Counted from the stretch's first letter, positions 50,703-61,104 are shown. The stretch is 64,000 bases of DNA from Sulfurovum sp. (GCA_027063305.1 JAMORY010000033.1:1-64000); one strand, 5' to 3'. Numbers and translations are program-made. Notes: generated from the letters alone by a model not told the origin.

Positions 50703-51113
50703 TTACTGTTTTTTTTGAAGTTTCAGTACATGTAGAATATTTGTCAATACTTCAGGAGTGATCTCCTCTCCATAGAGAGAAGGCACCATAAAGCGTTCTA
50801 TCTTATCAACTATGAAAAGTGCGGGAAATTCGGTGGTATAGTAAAGTTCGATAGGATAACTTACTCTACTGCCATAGGTAATAAGTACCGTGATCATCTT
50901 ATCTCGGATGGCTTGAAGATAGGGCTGGTTGGCAAAAACCTCTTTAAGCACGGCTTGTGTTCGCGGATCGTCTGCTTTTACAAGCAGTACCAGCAATGGT
51001 TTCTCTTGTGCAAGTGCTTCACGGTACGCATGGTCATAGTTGCCACGCCAAGAGAGATTTTGTGCAAGAAGCGAAGTAAACAGCAGGAGAGAAAGAAGAA
51101 AAAGTTTCATCAT
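50703..51113 (-). CDS. Periplasmic thioredoxin-fold protein lacking CxxC
   Basis: WRGNYDHAYREALAQEKPLLVLLVKADDPRTQAVLKEVF; adjacent to nirF. Confidence 0.65.
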   Translation of the reverse strand: MMKLFLLSLLLFTSLLAQNLSWRGNYDHAYREALAQEKPLLVLLVKADDPRTQAVLKEVFANQPYLQAIRDKMITVLITYGSRVSYPIELYYTTEFPALFIVDKIERFMVPSLYGEEITPEVLTNILHVLKLQKKQ

Positions 51114-51148
51114 ATATCCTCTCTTACCTTTCTCTCATCGTACAAAGA

Positions 51149-52240
51149 CTACTTCGTACGGTAGAGGAAGATCCCAGACGGGTGCTTGACCTGGTAGATG
51201 TCACGCTGCAAAAACCAATCTTGCGTATTGATGACACTCACCTGATTGGCATCATTAACCGATACATAAAGATCAGGATATTCGTCCGACCATCTCACAT
51301 GCAGTACTTTCCCCGGGAAGTCAAAGGTTTTGATCACCTTTAGACTCTTCGTATCGACGATCTGGATCGTAGGAAAATCTTTCCCCGAAAAAGTTACGGC
51401 AATATACTTTTTATCCGGACTTAACGACGTAAATACAGGAAGTCCCTGCATATCGATATTCTTGATGAACTTGAAATCCTTATCATAGACCATCACCTTG
51501 TTATCACCCACTGACGGAATGAATACCTTGTCATCACTGATCGACCAGAAACCAAAGTGCGGTACCTTCAACACCGGTTTGTTCCCCTCTGCTGTCACAT
51601 CGATCTGCTTGTAGGTCATGGAATCCAGATCGATCACACCAAACCCTTTGGTCAGGAAGAACCCGACAATGTAGGTATTGTCCTTGATCATCGCATCAAA
51701 CGGCATCTGTCCAACCTTGAACTCTTTATATATCTTGAATTTCGGCAACCCTTTACCGGCATTCTCATCTTTGAGCACTGTCACCTTATCATTGTCCATC
51801 TGCGCAAAAACAATCATATCTTTATAGATCTTGATCCCTACGTTCTTCGAACCTGTGACGATCTTATCGATGGGTTTAAGATCACGGGTCAAAATGTCGA
51901 CCGATTTGTCATCATAGTTGGCAACGGCAACATAGTTCTTCCCAATCACAAACCCGATAGCGGATTTGGATGTCTTATACTCCGCTTCCACCTTCTCCGT
52001 TTTCGGATCAAACTTCACTACATACCCGTCACGGCTGATCAGATACCCGTCATCTCCGTCGAACTTGATGATCCCATGGTTCATGTTGTGCATATGCTCC
52101 ATATGCCTTCTGGTCAACCCGTCTTCAATGATCGCTACGGACTCACTCTCTCGCTCTACAACAAAATACTTCTCTTTCGCACTTACCGAGGTAGTCAAAA
52201 ATACTCCGGCTAACACTACAGCAGACAATACTATCTTCAT
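51149..52240 (-). CDS. nirF: Heme d1 biosynthesis protein NirF
   Basis: Cytochrome-d1-like beta propeller with signal peptide, no CXXCH; denitrification context. Confidence 0.82.
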   Translation of the reverse strand: MKIVLSAVVLAGVFLTTSVSAKEKYFVVERESESVAIIEDGLTRRHMEHMHNMNHGIIKFDGDDGYLISRDGYVVKFDPKTEKVEAEYKTSKSAIGFVIGKNYVAVANYDDKSVDILTRDLKPIDKIVTGSKNVGIKIYKDMIVFAQMDNDKVTVLKDENAGKGLPKFKIYKEFKVGQMPFDAMIKDNTYIVGFFLTKGFGVIDLDSMTYKQIDVTAEGNKPVLKVPHFGFWSISDDKVFIPSVGDNKVMVYDKDFKFIKNIDMQGLPVFTSLSPDKKYIAVTFSGKDFPTIQIVDTKSLKVIKTFDFPGKVLHVRWSDEYPDLYVSVNDANQVSVINTQDWFLQRDIYQVKHPSGIFLYRTK

Positions 52241-52317
52241 CTATCCATCCTTTTTAAATCATTGCAACTATTGTACATTAACTTCCATAATAACGGTGTT
52301 GAGTTGGGTCAACTCCT

Positions 52318-53772
52318 TTAAAACTTTTTCCAAAAACTGCGGCTAAAGAGCAAAAAAACCGTATAGAACTCCAAACGTCCCACAATCATTGCAAAAGAGA
52401 GAATGATCTTGTCAACATCACTGAAAAAAGCATAGTTCTGTGCCGGTCCGGTCAGTGCGAACCCAGGACCTATATTTCCTACTATAGCCAGTGCAGTCGA
52501 GACCGATGTCATAGCGTCAAATCCCCATCCGAACAGGTAGAGGGTAACAAGCATATTGGTCATAACAAAAAGGAAAATAAACCCGGTAGTCGAAGAGATG
52601 ATATGGAACGAGACCTTTTGACGGTCAATGAACACATCCGCCACCGCACGGGGATGCAGTATTCGGGTAAATTGAAGCATAATATTCTTAAAAAGTACGA
52701 TATAGCGTATCACCTTCACGCCACCGGCAGTCGAACCAGCATTCCCCCCCAACAAGCATCGCCAAAAAGATCACTGTGATCGCAATGTGCCCCACTGTGC
52801 ATAATCGAGTGTGGCAAACCCAGTTGTTGTCAGCACCGAAGCGATGGTAAAAAACGAATATGTCAATGCATGGGTGTAGCTGTCTGCATCAACAAGTATA
52901 TCGGTCATACTTAAACCTAACGAGAGTACGAAGAAAATCAGTAGATACCATATCACCTCTTCACGTTTATACCCCTCCACACTTCCCGTACTCAGAAATT
53001 TCAAGTGTGCAAGGAAATTGATCCCAGATATAACCATAAAGAAGGTCATGATCCAGATGATCCACGGCGAATCAAAGTAGCCCATGGATGCATTTTTGGT
53101 CGAGAAGCCTCCCGTAGAGATGGTAGAGAAGGCCTGGTTAAGGGCATCGAACCAGCCCATCCCCGCTACTTTAAGAGCGATCATATCTGCTATGGTAAAG
53201 AGTACATAGACACCCCACAGCCTTAATGCAATATCCTTCACTTTCGGTGTGATCTTCTCCATCTTGATTCCCGTTGACTCTGCTTTAAAGAGCGCCATGG
53301 AGCCGCTTGGATTAATGAGAGAGAAGAGCCCCACACCAAGTACGATGATCCCCATACCACCAAGCCAATGCATGAGACTGCGCAAGTATAGAATAACATG
53401 CGGCAGTGATTCGATATCACCGTAGATCGTCGCTCCCGTAGTCGTAAACCCGCTGACAGACTCAAAAAAGGCATCCGACCCGTTCACTCCGGTAAGTAAC
53501 ACCAGCGGTACGGCACCCCCGATCCCCAGCAGTATCCAAACCAGATTGACAGAGAGTATCCCCTCTTTAATGCTCAACTTCATACGGTACTGTCGAAGCA
53601 GCAAAAAGAGTAATCCGTTCACCCCAAGAAGAAAGAGTACAAACCATGAGAATAGCCTGACATCTTCACCATAGTACCACCCCACACAGAGTGCACTGAA
53701 AAAAAAGATTCCCAATGCAATACCGATCACGGAAAGAAACTTCAACACATTTTTTACTGTGCGTAGATCCAT
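52318..53772 (-). pseudogene. trkH: TrkH potassium transporter, two frameshifts at G runs
   Basis: N-part FESVSGFTTTGATIYGDIESLPHVILYLRSLMHWLGGMGIIVLG ...DYAQWG then frameshift; C-part GGNAGSTAGGVKVIRYIVLF. Confidence 0.85.
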
Positions 53773-55064
53773 GCTTCCATCTCATCTTTGGCATCAGCCG
53801 TACCAAACATCACAATAATGTCATTCTCTGCAATCTGATGGATTTCCAACATTTTGTAAATTCTCTCTTCTCGGATCAGCAGCACATCTGAAGACGGTAC
53901 TTTTATCAACGTAAGCTGCTTCCCGATCAGCGGTGAGTCACGGTAGACTTTACGCATAAAAAGTACTGCCCATCCACCACAGAAAATCCGTTGCGTAACA
54001 ATGGCACTGGAGGATATTTTCTCCAAAATAGCATAGTGTGCCCCTGCTTTGCTTCCACGAACAACCACTACACCCATTTTATGCATAAGATCATAATAGG
54101 ATTTGTCATTATTGATCGCAATCACTTTGGGAATACCGTACTCTTTGGCTTCAACACACTTGACTATGTTCTTCTCATCATTCTGCCCTGCGGCAATGAC
54201 CATATCAGCATACTTGATTCCCTCCTCTTCAAAGAGTCTATGGTCATCATAAGCAGCATGAATGATACGCACCCGTCCCTCCAGAAAAGCGGAGGCATCT
54301 TTACACAATCGTCTCTCCTTTTCGATCATCTTGATCTCAAGGTCTTTTTCAATCAAAACTTTGGCAATCTTCTGCGCCTGCATATTGGCACCGAATATCA
54401 CCACTTTTTTAATCGATGCAGGCATTGCATTCTCTATCTTCTGTGCGATCGCTTCAATTGCCGAAACATCACCAAAAAAATAGACAAGACTATGCTGCCG
54501 TATCTCTTCTGTATCCGAAGGGATAAAAAAGACCTTCTCCCTCTCAATACCGGCTACATTCACCATATCACTGCACAGATCTCTGACACTGAGTGACATA
54601 CCCTTATTGACTTTAACGGAGATCAACTTTAATCGGGTCTGATGAAACACTTTGACATTGTTTGCTTTAGGAAAGGCAAGCAGTGCTTTGACCTTGTTTG
54701 CCATAGTAATATCAGGAAAAATTGCATAGTCTATATGCAGTTTTTCCATTACATGGCTCTTTAAGAATCCGTCATTTTTTAAGCGGACGATCTTTCACTT
54801 AACCTCAACGACATCCTCTACGATCAAGGTAGAGAGGAGACTTGCTTCATCCGAATCGGTCATGGCTATAAAGAGATCGACCTTCTCATAGAGAAGTGAC
54901 CTATAGGTTTTGGGATCTTCCACATCCCCTTTAATGGTCAAGATATCGATCTCATCCTCAAGACGGTCCAGTTTCTCCTGATCTTTATCGATCACCACCA
55001 CACTGTGACGGAAGGAGAGCGATCATGCAAGGGAGTATCCTACCGTTCCCGCGCCTGCAATCAT
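53754..55064 (-). pseudogene. trkA: TrkA potassium transport regulator, two in-frame TGA codons
   Basis: Single frame reads MIAGAGTVGYSLA*SLSFRHSVVVIDKDQ...VEDVVEVK*KIVRLKNDGFLKSHVMEKLHIDYAIFPD. Confidence 0.85.
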
Positions 55065-55106
55065 AATATCTATCGGGTATGCTCCTTATACCAAAAGCAT
55101 ACTCCT

Positions 55107-56216
55107 CTAAAACTTTAATTCCTCTTTCTTGATCAGTTGCGGTTGGGTTAGGTTCTCATCTTTAAGGTCGATCACACGGGAGCAGTCGCTCTTTGCCAAC
55201 TGTACATAAAAAGCAACCACAACCTTATCACCTTTTTGAAGAGCGGGCGTATCGTAGTGCAGTACCTTTGTCTCTTTTGCGTTAAGGTTATGTACATGAC
55301 CTTCCGTTGCATGTGCAGGAATGATAACCTTTTGTCCGTTTTGCTTGAAACTATAAGCAAAATATCCTTGAGCATCTTCACTTGGCATATTTTTGTAGTT
55401 CTGCCAAATCGTTTTACCACTTCTTATCACTTCAATTTTAAGGAACTTTGCCCGTGCAGGCTGAATGATCAATGGATGTTCCATCTTATTGGTCAGTGTA
55501 ACATCGATACCTTTTTGCGATGCGGAGATATTGATATCCACCCCCGTTTTTCTAAATGCTTCATCGTGGATACCCAAAAATCGATGGCTAGCATGTTGCC
55601 CACGTGCACGCTTGTCCATCTTCTCGACACCACCTTCGACTTCAGGCATATGACACTTGATACAACCTTTACTGTCCTGATCCTCACCCATCGCACGGAA
55701 GATCGTTACGTTATTGTCATTCAGTTTGTGCGAGTGGCACCCCATACAAACCTTTTGACCGTAAATAGGGTTATTGACAGAAGAGTGTTTATCGCTATCA
55801 TCCGGGTTATTCAACCTTCCGTAAAGAGTCGGCTTGTAGTTTGCCGCCTGTCTTGCTTTGGTATTGATGTTGAAACGGTGTGCTTTTTTGACATACGCGA
55901 TCGTATGGCAAAAATAACAAGAGACTGCATCCGTATGGGTTTTATTACTCTTATCAGGTCTGGCATCTCCGCTAATAAGTGCTTTGAGATTATCAGCCAT
56001 TGGCATATGACATCTGGCACAATCGTAAGTCTTGGTACTTACTTTATCGGCGATCTTACAGTGAAGCGTATCGTTAAAATAGCCTTTGGCATGCATAGAG
56101 GATTGAAACTCCTCATAGATCTTCTCATGACATTCGTTACAAGAGTGGTTATCAAGATATTTTTGTGCAAAAAGAGAGGTATAAAAAAGGAGAGTTAAGA
56201 TTAAAAGATATTTCAT
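55107..56216 (-). CDS. Pentaheme c-type cytochrome
   Basis: CNECH, CARCH, CYFCH, CMGCH, CIKCH; paralogous layout to 33851-34990. Confidence 0.87.
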   Translation of the reverse strand: MKYLLILTLLFYTSLFAQKYLDNHSCNECHEKIYEEFQSSMHAKGYFNDTLHCKIADKVSTKTYDCARCHMPMADNLKALISGDARPDKSNKTHTDAVSCYFCHTIAYVKKAHRFNINTKARQAANYKPTLYGRLNNPDDSDKHSSVNNPIYGQKVCMGCHSHKLNDNNVTIFRAMGEDQDSKGCIKCHMPEVEGGVEKMDKRARGQHASHRFLGIHDEAFRKTGVDINISASQKGIDVTLTNKMEHPLIIQPARAKFLKIEVIRSGKTIWQNYKNMPSEDAQGYFAYSFKQNGQKVIIPAHATEGHVHNLNAKETKVLHYDTPALQKGDKVVVAFYVQLAKSDCSRVIDLKDENLTQPQLIKKEELKF

Positions 56217-56350
56217 TATGTTTCTTCTTCAAGTGGAATCATTACACAGAAAGTCTATCGAAGATCAAGTTAAATTAAAAACCTTCTGTCTACTGATTCA
56301 AAATATGCAGAGGAGAAAAAACTCCTCTACATTATAAAATTGTAAAGCTA

Positions 56351-58093
56351 TTACGCACCAGGTACGTGTTGTCTATGTTCTACAGAGTATGTAAATGTAG
56401 GTGTTGTCAAGTTTTCAATGTACTTGATGAACTTACCTGTTTTAGAATCATAGATACCGATTCTTCCTGTAGTCCATTCAGAGATCATTGTCCACTTACC
56501 ATGGTTCGCAGGCTCAGCATGAAGCAATCTTGGTTGTACCGGATTTTTTACCGCTTTACCAACGTGATCAGGCATTGGCATGATCATCTCTTTACCGAAT
56601 TTTTTCTCATTCATCGGTACTTTTTCATGTTGTGTTGCATCCCACTCTTGCAATACTTTGCCAGTGTGTGCATCGATCAATTGACCTTTTGTTTTACCGA
56701 CTTTAATGATTCTGTCAGTCTCAAGTGTCTCTTTATTGATCAAATGAACTTCATTGTACTTATCAGGCTTACCAAGTACACAGTCAGACCAGATGTATGG
56801 TGTATGCTCAGATGTTCCGACAAAGAGTCCACCACCGGCAGTTTCGATCTTTTTAACCACTTTCCAGCCCGGAGACTCCCAGATAACAACAGAACCAAAG
56901 TTCATAGAGTTTGTTGCATTCAGCTGTTTACCCATTTTTTTGTTGAACCAAGATGATCCTTGACCTGGGTGTGGCTTCGATTTTTTACCTGTATAGACTT
57001 TTGCTGCCAAAGATTTTGTCTTGAAGTCAACAATACCCATAAGGTCAGATCCCTGAGATGCGATCTGGAAGTATCTACCATAGTCTTCACCCTCGTTCTC
57101 ATTCAAGAAACAGTCATGCAGGATCTTACCGATATTTGGAATATCACCAACGATCGGGAATCCTTCTTTAGAATAATCGATAATATAAGTGTGTCCGCCA
57201 TCTTTCAATGCTACCGCAAAGTATGGACCGTATGGTGTATCTGCAATACCTGCAACACGTGATGGTCCGATCTGTCCGTCAGGATCGATTACACGGCTTG
57301 TATCATACGCTTTAAGAGGTTTCAATGTATGTGCATCACATAGTACCGCACCACCTGGGTTATAGTTACCAGCGATCACATATTTACCATCAGGAGACAC
57401 TGCAAGTCCTCTTGACTCTTGTCCAACCTGTACAGATGCTACTGCCGGCTGTCCCGGAGCACCGATATCGAACATTGTCAATCTACCTGAACGAGAGATA
57501 GAGTACGCATATCTTGGGTTCGCTTTATTAGTTACCGTTACGTGAACTGCAAATCCTGCTTTGTGACGTGAGAGTACTTTACCGTTCGTAGAGTCGATGA
57601 AGTCAACCAGTGACGCATCTCTTTCCGTTGCAAACGTAATATCTTTTACATTCTTGACTTCCGCACCTTTATACTTGAGGTTACCATCTTTATCAACAGG
57701 ATATTTTTTAGCCAATGCATTAACATCCGCTAACTTTGTCCATGTTTTTTGTACCTCATCAAGGCTGAGTGTTAACTCAACAGTATTCTTCCAGTCCATC
57801 AACCAGTCAACCATACCCGCTGCATCGTCTTTGGAGAATTTAGAGCTCCATGCCGGCATTGCAGTATTCTCTCTACCGTTCATGATCACTTCTACAAGCA
57901 TCTCTCTGTTCTTCTTCTTGAGTGCAGCCGGTCTAAGGTCAGATCCAACACCACCTTGGTGGATAGGTCCGTGACACCCTTGACACTCTTTTTCGTACAT
58001 TTTTGCAAAATCCATGTTCGATGTACCAGCCAACGCCATTGACGCTGCAAAACTTGTAACTGCTGCCAGTCCTAAAAGTCTGTTTAGTTTCAT
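56351..58093 (-). CDS. nirS: Cytochrome cd1 nitrite reductase
   Basis: CQGCH cytochrome c domain plus d1 propeller (SRSGRLTMFDIGAPGQPAVASVQVGQESRGLAVSPDGKYVIAGNY). Confidence 0.95.
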   Translation of the reverse strand: MKLNRLLGLAAVTSFAASMALAGTSNMDFAKMYEKECQGCHGPIHQGGVGSDLRPAALKKKNREMLVEVIMNGRENTAMPAWSSKFSKDDAAGMVDWLMDWKNTVELTLSLDEVQKTWTKLADVNALAKKYPVDKDGNLKYKGAEVKNVKDITFATERDASLVDFIDSTNGKVLSRHKAGFAVHVTVTNKANPRYAYSISRSGRLTMFDIGAPGQPAVASVQVGQESRGLAVSPDGKYVIAGNYNPGGAVLCDAHTLKPLKAYDTSRVIDPDGQIGPSRVAGIADTPYGPYFAVALKDGGHTYIIDYSKEGFPIVGDIPNIGKILHDCFLNENEGEDYGRYFQIASQGSDLMGIVDFKTKSLAAKVYTGKKSKPHPGQGSSWFNKKMGKQLNATNSMNFGSVVIWESPGWKVVKKIETAGGGLFVGTSEHTPYIWSDCVLGKPDKYNEVHLINKETLETDRIIKVGKTKGQLIDAHTGKVLQEWDATQHEKVPMNEKKFGKEMIMPMPDHVGKAVKNPVQPRLLHAEPANHGKWTMISEWTTGRIGIYDSKTGKFIKYIENLTTPTFTYSVEHRQHVPGA

Positions 58094-58244
58094 TCTTCGC
58101 TCCTTTTTAAAGGTTTTTACCACTCCTTGGGAGTAGTGAAAATCCAGAGTCCATGGTCTACCCAACCACAGACACCTTCAAAAGAGACTCTTTCATAAGT
58201 CCCTTTTGTACCAACTCATAACAAACGGTCATAAAGTGTAACAT

Positions 58245-58288
58245 CTATTTACTTAAGTAAAATAGATAATATTCATAAAATTTTATGA
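58245..58288. promoter_or_regulatory. Two adjacent palindromes upstream of nirS
   Basis: ATCTATTTACTTAAGTAAAATAGAT (about 58245-58268) and TCATAAAATTTTATGA (58273-58288). Confidence 0.4.
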
Positions 58289-58291
58289 TCG

Positions 58292-58441
58292 TTACTTTTT
58301 GTTAAGTTTTTTCTTCTCATCGAAGTAGATCCAGATCATCGGAAGGATGATAATGGTGTGAAGAAACAGCGTCAAGGTCAATGGACCTTGGTTTAACCAA
58401 CCGAAGAAACTCGGTACGACATCTGTAAACGGTTCAAACAT
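58292..58441 (-). CDS. 49-aa single-TM protein between norB and nirS
   Basis: MFEPFTDVVPSFFGWLNQGPLTLTLFLHTIIILPMIWIYFDEKKKLNKK; gaggagcat-like RBS upstream; below the ORF-track length cut-off. Confidence 0.7.
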   Translation of the reverse strand: MFEPFTDVVPSFFGWLNQGPLTLTLFLHTIIILPMIWIYFDEKKKLNKK

Positions 58442-58489
58442 CTTATGCTCCTTTTATTAAGTGGGGCAGAGTCTGCCCCTTTCATCATG

Positions 58490-59935
58490 TTAGGCAGTCT
58501 GTGCCGCTTTTGCTACTTTACCGATGGTCAAGAGATCCCATACGAGATAGACAAATCCTGCAAGTGTCACAACACCCATGATCGCTCTCCATACCATCGC
58601 TTGTACGAACCATGGTAGCTCTTGTGCAGTAAAGAATGCATTCCATCCTGCACCAAGCTCAGCTCTTTCGACCAATACTTGCTCATATCCGGCAATGGTC
58701 AATGCTACGGTCATACCTACCACACCGAATGTGATAAGGAAGATCGCCATTTTAGACTTGAATGTTGACGGCAATCTTTTTGCACCGTATGCATACTGTA
58801 TACCCATGTACATCATGCCGATCAGGATCGTTGCATATGCACCGAAGAATGCCAAGTGTCCGTGTGCCGCAGTAAACTGTGACCCGTGTGTATAGATATT
58901 TACTTGTGGCAATGTGTGGAAGAATCCCCAGATACCAGCTCCAAGGAAGTTCCCGAATGCATTGGTCACGATCCATGCCATTGCAGGAGCGTTTGTAATT
59001 ACACTACCGGTCTCACCTTTACCTTTAGCGATCCCTTGCTCTTTCCCCCAGTCATAGAGGACGTGAACGAACATCGCTACAAGAGGTACAGGCTCAAGCG
59101 CAGAGAACAATGCACCGATCTCCCACCAGTACTCAGGTGTACCGATCCAGAAGTAGTGGTGACCAAGACCGAGAATACCTGATCCAAAAAGCATCAATAC
59201 TTCGATCCACAGCCACATCTCAACGATCTCACGTTTTGCACCGATAATCTTGATCAGTGCGTATGCCGCCAATGTTCCGACAAATACTTCCCATGTCGCT
59301 TCAACCCAAAGGTGAATAACCCACCACCACCAGAATTGATCCATGGAGATGTTATCTGTAAAGAACATACCTGCCAGATAAAGACCTGCAAGTGCCAGCA
59401 AGTTTGCGACCATTACTGTCATTATCCCTGTCTTTTGCCCTTTCATATAGGTTGCAAAGACATTCCAGTAGAAAACAAGTATTACGACTACAATACCGAT
59501 ATCCGCCCATCTTGGCGCTTCGATATACTCTCTACCTTCGTTAATGAACCAGATCGTCGCCTCTGATCCCGAACCGACTTGGATGAAGATATAGACAAGC
59601 ACCACAACCGTAATTGCTGCGGTCAATACCCAGAACGCCAATTTACCAAGACCAAGGCCTACACCTTCATGCCCTGTCTCATCAGAGAGCATAAAGTAAA
59701 CCGAACCGATCATTGCATAAAGCATCCAAACAACAAGTGCATTGATATGCACCATTCTCGCTACGGAGAAGTCAAATAGTTCAAACAGGAACCCCGGAGC
59801 TAAAAACTGGATCGCAGCGATAAGCCCCATGAGCAGTTGTGCTCCAAAGAGTACAATCGCCACTCTAAAATACATCATTCCCAACTCTTTACCTTTGTTA
59901 CCGGCAAAGCTATTTGTCTTAATACTAGTGAGCAT
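58490..59935 (-). CDS. norB: Nitric oxide reductase large subunit
   Basis: HINALVVWMLYAMIGSVYFML; WWWVIHLWVEATWEVFVGTL; GHHYFWIGTPEYWWEIG; HGHLAFFGAYATI. Confidence 0.94.
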   Translation of the reverse strand: MLTSIKTNSFAGNKGKELGMMYFRVAIVLFGAQLLMGLIAAIQFLAPGFLFELFDFSVARMVHINALVVWMLYAMIGSVYFMLSDETGHEGVGLGLGKLAFWVLTAAITVVVLVYIFIQVGSGSEATIWFINEGREYIEAPRWADIGIVVVILVFYWNVFATYMKGQKTGIMTVMVANLLALAGLYLAGMFFTDNISMDQFWWWWVIHLWVEATWEVFVGTLAAYALIKIIGAKREIVEMWLWIEVLMLFGSGILGLGHHYFWIGTPEYWWEIGALFSALEPVPLVAMFVHVLYDWGKEQGIAKGKGETGSVITNAPAMAWIVTNAFGNFLGAGIWGFFHTLPQVNIYTHGSQFTAAHGHLAFFGAYATILIGMMYMGIQYAYGAKRLPSTFKSKMAIFLITFGVVGMTVALTIAGYEQVLVERAELGAGWNAFFTAQELPWFVQAMVWRAIMGVVTLAGFVYLVWDLLTIGKVAKAAQTA

Positions 59936-60596
59936 TGGTTCCTCCTGTCTTGAATTGTTCAACCGTTTTGGAGAAGTTTCTTGGGAAACCGTTCGTATCG
60001 ATACTACTCATATGTTTGAGGAAAGCTACCAATCCTTTTGCCTCTTCAGCAGTGATTCCTAGATCAGGCATCATACGTGCATGTGTCGGATACTGTGAAG
60101 GATGCTGCAAGAACTCTGCCATCGCCTCTTCTACTGTATTCTTACCTGTCATTGCTTGTAGAGGTCCGCCTTTTTGCCATGCCGGATCAAGCCATGCTTT
60201 TGTAAGATCCGGAGCATAGTACGCACCGTTACCCAAAAGTGTATGACAGTTCATACAGTTCTTTGCCTGAGAAGTCAGTTTTCCAAGATGCAGTAGTTCC
60301 GCTGCCTCTTTTTCACTCCACTCTTTTCCGAAGAAGAGCTGCTTTTCACCGATAACAGGTACTTCATGCCCTCTTTTTGCATCCATTTTGTAATCAATAT
60401 GGTAATTGATGACCGTTGGTGCCGGAACTCTCTTTTTCACACCGTTTTTCAGATCTGCATCCGTTCCCATACTGATCTGCCCTAGTGTATCGAATGTAAG
60501 CCAGATCAATAAAATCGTTGCAAATCCGGTTACCCATGCCGCTGAACGTCGCCAGAACGGTATACTGGTCCAAACCGAAACATTTTCGTTAGCCAT
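59925..60596 (-). CDS. norC: Nitric oxide reductase cytochrome c subunit
   Basis: N-terminal TM, CMNCHTLLGNGAYYAPDLTKAW. Confidence 0.93.
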   Translation of the reverse strand: MANENVSVWTSIPFWRRSAAWVTGFATILLIWLTFDTLGQISMGTDADLKNGVKKRVPAPTVINYHIDYKMDAKRGHEVPVIGEKQLFFGKEWSEKEAAELLHLGKLTSQAKNCMNCHTLLGNGAYYAPDLTKAWLDPAWQKGGPLQAMTGKNTVEEAMAEFLQHPSQYPTHARMMPDLGITAEEAKGLVAFLKHMSSIDTNGFPRNFSKTVEQFKTGGTNAH

Positions 60597-60665
60597 GTGT
60601 CCTCCTTTTTTAGATAGAACGCTTTGTGAACAGACCCTATCATAGGGTCTGCATATCCGTTGATA

Positions 60666-61016
60666 CTACTTGTGTTCCTCTACGCTCTCTTCGCCCTCTT
60701 CATACCGTGCATCCCCCGCACTGATCAAATAGTAGTAGAGATGCGGAATGAAGAGATACGCCAACATCGTGACCATCAATACCTTTACGGTAAAGTGGTT
60801 ACTCTGTATCAACTGTGCGAAGTCGTAAAGGAAATATGTTTGTAATGCCCAAAACAGATATCCCACAGGTACCCACTTTTTAGAGAAATAACCCATTTTC
60901 GAGAGGGTTATGATCGCAGCATAACCGACTCCGAAAACAAGCACGAGGGTAGACTCGATGAAGATAGGTAGGAATTGATCCAACGCTATCTCCGGTCTTA
61001 CGATCAACTGTTCCAT
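60666..61016 (-). CDS. Hypothetical membrane protein upstream of norCB
   Basis: Multi-TM, MEQLIVRPEIALDQFLPIFIESTLVLVFGVGYAAI; same strand, close spacing. Confidence 0.65.
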   Translation of the reverse strand: MEQLIVRPEIALDQFLPIFIESTLVLVFGVGYAAIITLSKMGYFSKKWVPVGYLFWALQTYFLYDFAQLIQSNHFTVKVLMVTMLAYLFIPHLYYYLISAGDARYEEGEESVEEHK

Positions 61017-61104
61017 TTCATGGCTCCCTGTATCATATCTATTTACTAAAAGGATCAAAGCCTTAGAGCATGGAGTATTATGACAGCTTCAATTTGTAAT
61101 GGGA

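Noticed and set aside
55236-56198. 320-aa ORF on + strand antisense to the pentaheme cytochrome
   Set aside because: Mirror of a strong CXXCH-bearing gene; no signal of independent coding
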